A DNA stretch of 56,642 nt from a bacterium HR19. Lineage in GTDB: Bacteria; Calescibacteriota; Calescibacteriia; Calescibacteriales; Calescibacteriaceae. Position 1 is the stretch's first letter. The number at the start of each line of letters is the position of its first letter. The position numbers and the translations under genes are program-made. Location of the stretch: assembly GCA_002898315.1 (NCBI GenBank), contig BEHV01000012.1:1-56642 (forward strand). The letters are read 5' to 3'. Of this stretch, positions 25,798 through 34,400 are shown piece after piece. The notes beneath the pieces are model-generated. The model did not search any database and was not told the origin of the DNA. It was given only the letters and a program-made list of their open reading frames with translations.

Positions 25798-27471
25798 TTA
25801 TTTCACGTACCATGTAGCAGAGAGCCACTTCCAGTTGAGGAAAAAATAAGTCATGAACCATACGAAAAAGATAAAGATTAAAGTTAGTGTTCCGGGACAC
25901 AATATAGAAGAGTGAGAAGGATTTTTCTTTTCTTCTTGAGGAGGGAGAACGATGGGAATCTGCATATCTTCTGGTCCCTTCAGCTTAGGACCGAAAAACA
26001 CAGATAGAACAACTATGAGTATCCAGAGAAGTGCTCCGAGAACCGCCGATACTCCACCTATCACAAAGAGTGTCCAGAAGAACCACATAGCCGGGTTGAA
26101 CTCGTGTTTGAAAGGTGCGTTTGAAAATAAAATATCGTAGTGTCTCCTCGGAACTCCAAGGTATCCCAGAGCGAGCATAGATATTGCAAGAATTGCTATA
26201 CCAAGTCCAAATAGCCATGGCTGAACCTTAGCAAGAGAATAAAGAACAATCTTTCTCCTGAAAATAAGTGGTATGAGGTAATATGTCGCTCCCATGAAGG
26301 CGAGTGTTGTTCCTATGACCACAGTTCCTTTGAAGTGCCCCGGCACAGCGAGGGTGTTGTGATGGATTATATTTGTTTGTTCTTTTCCTATCATAACTCC
26401 TGTCACTCCGCCGATGAACCCGAAACCAACAAGAGATATGAACATAGCAGAAAAAGCTGGATTTCCCCATGGCGCTTTTGCGAGCCAAGCAAAAATCCCT
26501 CTATACCCTCTTTTTCTCTGTGCTAACTCAACACTTGCCGGAATAGCATAAGCGTGAATCATAGACCCTAAGACAGCAAGATACATAGCATAAGATGTGT
26601 TGAAGACCTTCCATGCCGGAGAGACGGCAGGGTCAACAAGGAGATGATGAGCAGACGCCAGATTTATAAAAAATATGTACAGCAGGAAGGCGAGGCGTGA
26701 TATTTTCTCGCTTGGAGTTATTCCCCCAACAGAAAGATATGATATAAGATACCATGCAGATATCATTGCTGCAAGGTTTATCTGCTGAGCAGGATGCCCA
26801 ACTCCCCAAAATATTATTCTGTAATTTTCAGGGTCAACTTTATCTATAATACCGAGCGACCAGAGAAAAGTGGGGATAAAAATTATTGCTCCAGAAACCA
26901 AGGTGACAACTGCTATTATTGCTGCTGTAAGAAGTCCAAATGTAAATAGCGGCAGAGATCTTTCCCATTTTCCCTCTCGTTTTGCGACGACCAGATTAGC
27001 AAAGAACAGTATAACTCCAAGAAGTGCTCCAATAGCAAAGAGAAGGACACCAAGATAGTAAAGCCAGTGAGCTTTAAGAGGAGGATAAGATGTAAAAAGG
27101 ACATCTGCTTTTCCTTGTAAGATGGTGTAGTTTATCAGCAGTGCTCCGCCGAGCATAAGGAAGAATGCAAGCCAGCCCAATGGAGGAGAGGAAAATCTGG
27201 AGTTCAAAACAACCGTTGAACCGAAGTACAGTCCCGCGATTTCAAAAAATATTATCCAGAATAAAAGCGCATTCCAGCCGTGAAGAGTCAAAAACCTGTA
27301 ATAAAGATGTGGTGGAAGAAGATGGATTGTTGGGTGCCGAGTCAGAACTAAAAAGAAAGCGGCAATTATCGCTACAAGAAAGAAGATAACAGCAAAAACA
27401 GCGTTAACTTTTATAAGTGCCTCCCCTCTTTTATCTACTTCAAAACCCGTTATATCACACTTTCTAAACAT
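25798..27471 (-). CDS. heme-copper oxidoreductase subunit I, B-family-like, lacking active-site Tyr
   Basis: 557 aa with about 13-14 membrane segments. Ligands seen: H64 (LTLHGW, low-spin heme), H226 (GHPAQQ, CuB), H275-H276 (SAHHLL, CuB) and H379 (VPGHF, high-spin heme). Two key residues differ from O2-reducing B-family enzymes: the cross-linked Tyr four residues after the CuB His is Gln230, and the second low-spin-heme His of the HFH motif is Lys381 (HFK). Loss of the Tyr is known in nitric oxide reductase branches of this superfamily, so NO reduction is a reasonable alternative to O2 reduction. A strong GGGAGGAGGTG Shine-Dalgarno precedes the ATG. Encoded with subunit II, a small subunit and Sco. 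Confidence 0.85.
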   Translation of the reverse strand: MFRKCDITGFEVDKRGEALIKVNAVFAVIFFLVAIIAAFFLVLTRHPTIHLLPPHLYYRFLTLHGWNALLFWIIFFEIAGLYFGSTVVLNSRFSSPPLGWLAFFLMLGGALLINYTILQGKADVLFTSYPPLKAHWLYYLGVLLFAIGALLGVILFFANLVVAKREGKWERSLPLFTFGLLTAAIIAVVTLVSGAIIFIPTFLWSLGIIDKVDPENYRIIFWGVGHPAQQINLAAMISAWYLISYLSVGGITPSEKISRLAFLLYIFFINLASAHHLLVDPAVSPAWKVFNTSYAMYLAVLGSMIHAYAIPASVELAQRKRGYRGIFAWLAKAPWGNPAFSAMFISLVGFGFIGGVTGVMIGKEQTNIIHHNTLAVPGHFKGTVVIGTTLAFMGATYYLIPLIFRRKIVLYSLAKVQPWLFGLGIAILAISMLALGYLGVPRRHYDILFSNAPFKHEFNPAMWFFWTLFVIGGVSAVLGALLWILIVVLSVFFGPKLKGPEDMQIPIVLPPQEEKKNPSHSSILCPGTLTLIFIFFVWFMTYFFLNWKWLSATWYVK

Positions 27472-27493
27472 ATTTATTCACCTCCTCCCCTTT

Positions 27494-28126
27494 TTATTCC
27501 GGGTTTATTTTCCCGGCTTGGTTGAAATATCCTTTTTCTGCAAAATCATTTTTCTCGGTTTTTATTTCGCCGAGGTATTTTTCGGGTGTTTCTCCCTCAG
27601 CTATAACTATTACTTTTCCTATCATAAGGTGGTGTCCTATTCCGCAGAACTCGTTGCAGATGATGGAATATTCTCCTTCTTTTGTTGGTTTGAATTTCAG
27701 CACATGGTCATAGCCAGGGATTACCTGAAAATTCATGTTCACAGGTTGAAGAGAAAATCCGTGTTGGAGGTCAAGAGAAGATATGTGGAATGTGTACCAT
27801 TTATCTTTTTCGAGGACTAAAATAGGGCTCCACGACCACATTCTTGCAAGGAGTATAACATCTGATTCTGGCGGTGGCTTTACAACGGGGGTGCCATTTT
27901 TCTCACCTATTTTGTATTTTTCTACGAAGGAATTGTAGAGCTGGAAGAATTCCATTGGATTTACCTTGTAGGAGACGAAGGAAGTATTTTGTTTTCCGAA
28001 GATGTGCCATCCTATCATCCAGAAGAACATAAAGAGGCATGAGAGTAGAGCGATATATACCCAGGTTTTTTCGTCTTTTGATGGTTTTTCTTTGTCCCAG
28101 TTTTCAGGTGGTGGCAGGAGAGCCAT
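27494..28126 (-). CDS. cytochrome c oxidase-type subunit II with CuA site
   Basis: 210 aa. One N-terminal membrane helix (about residues 22-47) precedes a cupredoxin domain. The CuA ligands are complete: His in LQHGF and the cluster CNEFCGIGHHLM (C-x3-C-x3-H-x2-M). It would accept electrons from a cytochrome c or other periplasmic donor and pass them to subunit I. A single N-terminal helix fits B-family (ba3-like) architecture. It has a GGGAGGTG Shine-Dalgarno, sits 7 bp after the small subunit and 22 bp before subunit I. Presence of CuA argues against a quinol oxidase and against classical cNOR. Confidence 0.92.
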   Translation of the reverse strand: MALLPPPENWDKEKPSKDEKTWVYIALLSCLFMFFWMIGWHIFGKQNTSFVSYKVNPMEFFQLYNSFVEKYKIGEKNGTPVVKPPPESDVILLARMWSWSPILVLEKDKWYTFHISSLDLQHGFSLQPVNMNFQVIPGYDHVLKFKPTKEGEYSIICNEFCGIGHHLMIGKVIVIAEGETPEKYLGEIKTEKNDFAEKGYFNQAGKINPE

Positions 28127-28133
28127 TTTGGGT

Positions 28134-28325
28134 TCACCTCCCTTGTGTTAGGAAAATCTGTTTGATTTGTGCGGGGAGTTCAGAAACTTGTGATACTTCC
28201 ATAATTCCCCAGATCACATAAAATATTATGTATACTGCGACTCCGAGGAACAGAAGGAGCATGGGGTCATCAAGTATTTCCCTCAATAAACTTCCTTTTT
28301 TGTTTTTTTCTTTTTCTTGCTCCAT
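28134..28325 (-). CDS. small single-helix oxidase subunit (IIa-like)
   Basis: 63 aa. A charged N-terminus (Glu/Lys), one membrane helix around residues 18-43 and a short tail. It is the first gene of the oxidase operon, with an AAAGGAGGTG Shine-Dalgarno 7 nt before the ATG. Position and topology match the small IIa subunit that precedes subunit II in ba3-type oxidase operons. Assignment rests on context and topology, not on residue identity. Confidence 0.65.
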   Translation of the reverse strand: MEQEKEKNKKGSLLREILDDPMLLLFLGVAVYIIFYVIWGIMEVSQVSELPAQIKQIFLTQGR

Positions 28326-28503
28326 AATCTTTCACCTCCTTTTTTTCTCTATTTTTAGTTTATTCTCATCTCAAAAAGTTTTGTTCTTTTTTCAAAAATT
28401 TATTTTTTCATATTTTTATCTTTTTTTGATTAAATCATTTTTTTGGAAAGAAATATCTGCTTGGGAGGAAAAAGGGAGAGATTTGTTGAGATGTTTTTAA
28501 GAT

Positions 28504-29139
28504 TTATTTTGAAGAATTTTGGGTTTTGAGTATTTCTATCAGAGAAATCTTAGTTTCTTCGGCTGATTTCGGGTTATCGTAATTTGATATGAACTCATAT
28601 TTTTTGTTTTTGTATATGAATTTGAAATGGAGTTCATTTCGTTTGACTTTTGGTTCAGGGTTTTTGATTTCGCTGTAAGGTATAACTTCTTTTATTTCGC
28701 ATTTCAATTTCTTTTTGCCAAGTATAAGCGATAAGGTGTTGAAATAATTCTCAACAGTTGGATTCCCAGATGCGGTATTGATTGCAGATTTTATCTCATC
28801 ATCCATATTCTTCTGTGGTCTCTCTAAAATTTTCTCAAGCAGAGCGTTTAAAATCAAGTTGAGAGGAAGCAAATATGGTTTATCTGATGAAGGGGCAACA
28901 AAAATAGAAGGAGCATTAGGACGCGGGAGATGTGATACATGATTTGTTTTTATGTCAATTATATGGTTTTCGGTAAAAAGAAGGATATGCCTTATGTATC
29001 CGCCACCGAGTGTTTCCCATCCAAAGCTATACTTCCAGCTATCGAGCAAAAATTTTACTCTTTCATTCATGGGCTCCTGTGCTATGGGTAGCATATAGAG
29101 AACGAAAAATAAGGCAAAAATTTGGTTTATTAAATTCAT
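28504..29139 (-). CDS. exported protein of unknown function
   Basis: 211 aa that I do not recognise. The N-terminus MNLINQIFALFFVLYMLPIAQ is a plausible signal peptide with possible cleavage after PIA. The rest is soluble, mixed alpha/beta, with no Cys pairs or obvious catalytic motif. A Gly-rich segment (WETLGGGYIRH) lies near residue 41. It lies between the oxidase operon and glutamate dehydrogenase, same strand, 178 bp upstream of the oxidase small subunit's side and 36 bp from gdhA's stop. It may be the last gene of the gdhA unit. Confidence 0.65.
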   Translation of the reverse strand: MNLINQIFALFFVLYMLPIAQEPMNERVKFLLDSWKYSFGWETLGGGYIRHILLFTENHIIDIKTNHVSHLPRPNAPSIFVAPSSDKPYLLPLNLILNALLEKILERPQKNMDDEIKSAINTASGNPTVENYFNTLSLILGKKKLKCEIKEVIPYSEIKNPEPKVKRNELHFKFIYKNKKYEFISNYDNPKSAEETKISLIEILKTQNSSK

Positions 29140-29175
29140 CTTTCACTTTTATTTTTATCAGCGGAGGATTAATTT

Positions 29176-30486
29176 TCAAAATTGGCTGTATTTTTGCATT
29201 AATCTTTTCAGAGCTATTAGTAAAGCCGATTCTCTCAAAGATATTTTATATTTTTGAGAAATTTCCCAGACCTCGTCAAGGGCTTTGATCAGGTATTCCT
29301 CTAATTTTTGGAAGACCTCTTCTTTTTTCCATTTTCTATCTGATTTGTTCTGGAGCATTTCAAGGTATGAAGCAGTAACTCCGCCAGCATTTGCTAAAAT
29401 ATCTGGAACAACTATTATTCCCCTTTGATTTAAAATTTCATCTGCTTCTTCTGACACAGGGTTGTTTGCTAATTCTAAAATTATTTTTGCTTTTATTTTG
29501 TGGGAGTTTTCTTTGTTAATCACATTTTCCACAGCAGAGGGGATTAGGACATCAACTTCAAGTTCCAGAAGCTCCTCATTTGTTATTTTCTTGCAGGAAG
29601 TGTTTGAGGTTTCTTCGGAATAGTAAAAAGCGGTAACGGTTCCTTTTTCTTTTTTGTATTTCATCACAGTGTCTGGGTTGAAACCTTTTTCGCTATATAT
29701 TGCTCCTTTGCTATCAGAAAGAGCAACAATTTTATATCTGTCTTTGTGTTGATATAGGAATTTTGCGATATTTTGGCCGGCATTGCCAAAGCCCTGTATT
29801 GCAACTTTCAATTGCCCATTGTTTAATTTCATTTTTTCTATTAGTTTATTCAGAATAATCTCTCCACCTTTCCCGGTTGCCTCTTCTCTTCCCTCAATTC
29901 CCCCATTCTCAACAGATTTTCCTGTGAAGGTTGCAAGTAAATTATTGATTCCCTGATTATTTTGACCTTTTGAAATATTTTTACTTATTTTGATGTACTC
30001 GTCTACCATCCAATCCATGATTTTTGAGTTGGTATTTATATCGGGGGCAGGAATATCTTTATCTGGTCCGATAAAATCGTAAATTTTTCTGACGTACTCT
30101 CTTGAAATTCTTTCTAATTCTGATTCAGATAGATTTTCGGGGTCTATTTTTATTCCGCCTTTGGCTCCTCCAAGCGGCAGTCCAACTAAAGAACATTTGA
30201 GGGTCATGATTAACGCCAATGTTTTTATTTCATCTTCGTCAACTTCTGTGTAGTATCTGATTCCACCTTTGTATGGTCCTAATATATTGTTGTATTGAAC
30301 GCGGTATCCTTCAAAAATTTCTAATGTTTGATCATCTTTTTTTAAGGGGATAGAAACTTTGATTATTCTTTGAGGATGGCTTATTATCTTGAATAATTCT
30401 TTAACCTTTGTTTCATCTCCTTCAATTTCTGCGAGCGTGTTGCAAGCTTTTTTGATTCTGTTCAGTGTATTTTCATAGATATTCAT
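29176..30486 (-). CDS. gdhA: Glu/Leu/Phe/Val-family dehydrogenase, glutamate dehydrogenase
   Basis: About 436 aa from the ATG at 30486; an ATG eight codons upstream is also possible. It interconverts glutamate and 2-oxoglutarate plus ammonia. Substrate-domain motifs: GPYKGGIRY, MTLKCSLVGLPLGGAKGG with the catalytic Lys, PAPDINT and TGK. The NAD(P) domain begins at VAIQGFGNAGQN; the residue pattern after the second beta strand (ALSDSKG) suggests preference for NAD, tentatively. The length fits the hexameric class. It lies downstream of the catE-like gene, separated by about 50 bp. Confidence 0.9.
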   Translation of the reverse strand: MNIYENTLNRIKKACNTLAEIEGDETKVKELFKIISHPQRIIKVSIPLKKDDQTLEIFEGYRVQYNNILGPYKGGIRYYTEVDEDEIKTLALIMTLKCSLVGLPLGGAKGGIKIDPENLSESELERISREYVRKIYDFIGPDKDIPAPDINTNSKIMDWMVDEYIKISKNISKGQNNQGINNLLATFTGKSVENGGIEGREEATGKGGEIILNKLIEKMKLNNGQLKVAIQGFGNAGQNIAKFLYQHKDRYKIVALSDSKGAIYSEKGFNPDTVMKYKKEKGTVTAFYYSEETSNTSCKKITNEELLELEVDVLIPSAVENVINKENSHKIKAKIILELANNPVSEEADEILNQRGIIVVPDILANAGGVTASYLEMLQNKSDRKWKKEEVFQKLEEYLIKALDEVWEISQKYKISLRESALLIALKRLMQKYSQF

Positions 30487-30537
30487 TATTTTTTTTATCT
30501 TTATACACATCTGAAATTTTTCAAATTAGCAGGAAGT

Positions 30538-31368
30538 TTAGCATAGAACTACTTTTATGTTATCAAAATCTCTGGTGTATATCTCATTATCTTTTTTTGT
30601 GTATTTGATTTGAAGATTCTCAAGGTTTTGAATTACTTTTTCAAGATGCTCTTTTGATGGTAGTTTTATTTTGAAGTAAGACAGACCTTTTGTGTTTTCT
30701 TCTTTTGGTTTTGCTCCACTGCTATGCCAGATATTTGCCCCTATGTGATGGTGATAACCTCCGAAGGATAAAAATATCGCACCATACCATCTTAGTGTGA
30801 TGTTTAAACCTAAAATCTCTGAGTAAAAGAGTTCTGCTTTTGAGAGGTTTGAGACGCGGAGATGTATATGCCCTATTTTTGTGTTATCGTTTATACGCTC
30901 AAATTTTTCCTGGTCCGCTAAGATAAGGAGCGATTCAATATCAAGCGGGAGGGTATCCATCAGAATTTTGCCATCTGAGTTAATCCACTCGCTTGCGGGT
31001 TTATCGCAATAAATTTCTATGTGGTTTCCTTCGGGGTCTTGAAGATAGACTGACTCGGTGGCGATATGGTTTGCGAAACCTTCAATCGGAGCTTCAACTT
31101 TCAGAAGATGCTTTAAAATTATTGCTAAATCTTTTCTTTCTGGGATGAGATATGCGACATGGTAAAGTCCGGGACCTTTTGGGTCATCTTCTTTTGCTTT
31201 TTCATCTCTGACGAGTTTCAAGAAAGGATTTTTACCTGCTCCGAGCGTGGCTCTATCTTTTGTTTTTTCAAAAACCTTGAAACCCAAGGTCTTCTCATAA
31301 AATTCGGTGAGTTTTTCAAGGTCATGGACTTTGAGCTCAATTTCTTCTATTATTGTTTCTTCTCTCAT
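30538..31368 (-). CDS. catechol 2,3-dioxygenase/glyoxalase-superfamily protein, two VOC domains
   Basis: About 276 aa from the ATG at 31368; the frame is open further to 31443, but VOC proteins of this group start shortly before ELKVHDLEKL. Two vicinal-oxygen-chelate domains: the first has YHVAYL and HIEIYCD, the second HIHLRV and GGYHHHIGANIW. These match the CatE-like (YfiE) group, in which the second domain carries the metal site. Whether it cleaves catechols or has another role (for example in quinone or aldehyde handling) is not visible. No aromatic-degradation genes are near. Confidence 0.75.
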   Translation of the reverse strand: MREETIIEEIELKVHDLEKLTEFYEKTLGFKVFEKTKDRATLGAGKNPFLKLVRDEKAKEDDPKGPGLYHVAYLIPERKDLAIILKHLLKVEAPIEGFANHIATESVYLQDPEGNHIEIYCDKPASEWINSDGKILMDTLPLDIESLLILADQEKFERINDNTKIGHIHLRVSNLSKAELFYSEILGLNITLRWYGAIFLSFGGYHHHIGANIWHSSGAKPKEENTKGLSYFKIKLPSKEHLEKVIQNLENLQIKYTKKDNEIYTRDFDNIKVVLC

Positions 31369-31486
31369 TGCGTTTTCTAAGTATTTTATGGTCTCTATTC
31401 TGACTATATTTATTTTAAGAAATAGGTAATTTGAACTTTGCAAAAATGAGATGGGGTTAAATTTGCAAACAACAGAATTTTCTATT

Positions 31487-34400
31487 TTACTTCAAGCTTT
31501 TTGATAGATTAATCGTTATTTTTTTACCTCTGATGAGTAGGAATATTCCTACAATTGCGGTTAAGATTAGCTGATTTAATATGCCTTCCGGTTCATAACC
31601 GGAGGAACACGAACAAGCCCTTTCTCTGCCATATCCTTCAAGTTTAATTCCAATTCCTCCAAAGTTTGTCAAAAACCTTATTGAACCTTCTTTTTTGCCT
31701 CCAGAAGTTGGCGAGAATGAAACCTTTACTATTCTTGAATCTCCAGGTGGCATAGTGAAAGGAGTTGTTGGAATCTCTGCCTTGAAATCTTTACTATCCA
31801 AGCTAATTTCATAAATTATAACAAACCAGTTCCCCGAATTACTCACCTTTAATGGAAATTCTTTTGTCTTTCCTACGATAACTGTTCCAAAATTTACTGT
31901 GGTAGGGTCAAAATAGAGAGAAGATGTGAGCCCTTCTCCTTGAAGTGAAACATAAGCCTCTCCATAAGAAGTTTTTATGATAGCTTTACCCGTATGTGCA
32001 CCTTGTTTTATCGGTGAAAAACTTATGTTAATCGTTTCAGATTCCCCTTCATCAATGGTAATAGGTAAAGAGATTTCATCTGAGAATTTGAAACCCTCAC
32101 CTTCAATACCCATCCCTGATACCTCTAATGGATAGGTTCCTGCGTTTACTATTGAAAAGCTCAAATTCTTCTGTGAGCCTGATACAACTTCTCCAAAGTC
32201 CAATATTGATGGATTTACGAGTAAGAATGGAGAAACCCCTTGTCCAGATAGTTTAACTTCACCTGAACCATAATTTGTTTTTACCGACACACTCCCTGTG
32301 GATAAACCAACTGCCTGGGGAGAAAATCCAACTTCCACTTTTGCTGATTCACCTGGGTTGAGCAAAAAAACATCTGTGGAACGCAGTTCAAAACCTGTTC
32401 CAGATATTTCTAACGATTCAATTTTTAGAACTCCTGAACCTTTATTCTTGATATAAAATTCTTCTGTTTTTCTTGTCCCAATCCTTACTTTATCAAAGTT
32501 TAAAATCTCTGGTTCTAACCCAAGTTCAGGGAATTCTCCTTGACCTGAAAGTGATACCAGAACAACCGCTATGTCGGTTCTTACTATTATGTTTCCTGAT
32601 TTTTCACCCGGGGACTTAGGTTCAAAAGTTGCCTTTGCCTTTGTGTTTTCACCGGGGAGCAATTGAAATTTAGTCTGAGTTGTACTCACAGAAAAATCGG
32701 TTCCAGAAACTGCTATTTCAAGAATTGTAAGTTTAGATGTTCCTATATTTGAAATTTCAAATTCTAACTCTTTTGATTCTTGCCATCTAACACTCCCAAA
32801 ATTTAGAGTTTGGGGTGAGACAGCAACTAACGGGAAAAGTCCATTTGCTTCTAATGAAACAAAGCCAGAACCAGCATTTGAGGATATAACTACTGTTCCT
32901 GCTTTGACTCCGGGACTCAGTGGGGAGAATCTAACAGTGAGTGTAGATGATTGTCCTGATCCCAATATAAGAGGTAAGCTTGGGGGGGAAACTATAGAGA
33001 AACCTTCGCCTGATATACTCAGATTTGAAATTTCCAAGTTTGATTCTCCTGTGTTCCTTATGTTGAGTGTCATATCTTTTGATGTTCCTCTCTCAACTCC
33101 GCCGAAGTCAATTTCACTTGGGGTAATGCTCAAAACCGGAGCAAATCCTTGACCTGAAAGCAAAACAGACTTGGAACCGCCGTTTGATACAATTATTAAC
33201 TTGCCTGAAAGTGTTCCCCGAGATGTTGGCGAAAATCTTATAGATAGAGAAACTGATGATGCAGGATTTAGGAATATAGGTAAAGAAGGAGGATTTACCA
33301 AAGAAAAGCCGGTACCGGATATTAAAATTTCGTCCACCCGAAGTTGAGCTTCTCCGATATTACTTAAGCTAACCTGCATGTCGCGTGAGCTTCCAACATC
33401 AACTCCACCAAAGTCCAAACTTGTAGGACTTACCGATAGTAAAGGAGCTATGCCTCTACCCGAAAGTAAAACATTGGTATTTCCTCCATTTGTTTCTATT
33501 GCTATACTTCCCTCATAGTTCGTAAGTGAAGAGGGATAGAATCTGACAGCAATTTCTGCATAGGTTCCTGGACTGACATAGATTGGCAAACTCGGCGGAT
33601 TGACAAAGCTAAAAGCTTCTCCTAAAATCAACAAGTTTGAAACTCTTAAAGTACCAGGTCCAGAGTTATTTATACGAAAAACTCTATCAGCATAAGTATT
33701 GACAGGAACATTGCCAAAAGTTATGGATGTAGGGGAAACTGAAAATGAAGGTATGGCAGTTCCATTCCCGTAAAGCGGAATATTTACTGAACCCCCATCT
33801 GATGAAATAAAAACATTTCCTGAGATTGACCCTATTACTTCAGGAGAAAATCTTATATAAATTGTCTGTGATTTCCCAGGTTCAATAGAAAAAGGTAGAG
33901 GTGGAACCCCTATGGTTCTGAACGGTCCTCCTGTTGGCAAAATGATTATATCTCTAACTACCATAAAAGCTTGACCTGTATTTTGAATGTCTATGGGAAG
34001 TTCTTTATATTCACCTACTCTCACATCTCCAAAATTTAAAGAAGTAGGAGAAACCGAGATCTGGGGTTGTACGAATGTGAATATCATAAGACCACCGAAG
34101 CGGTTTGCTGTGAACACTACTCCATCTACCACCATTATCTCGGTGGAGTCAGAAGAAGTAATGAAATAACTCATTCCCTTAGGGAAAGCAGGATTTGAAA
34201 CATCTATTAAAGTTACGCCTCCTTGGAAATCTGCAACAAATGCTATCCCGCCTTTCACCCAGACATCGAAAGCGCTAGTTGTCTTAAATGTAGAAACTAA
34301 TGAAGGGGAACCCGGATTTGTGACATCTATTATTCTTATACCTGCTCCTGCATCAGCAACATAAGCAGTATTCCCAGAAACGAAAACATCTATAGCATTT

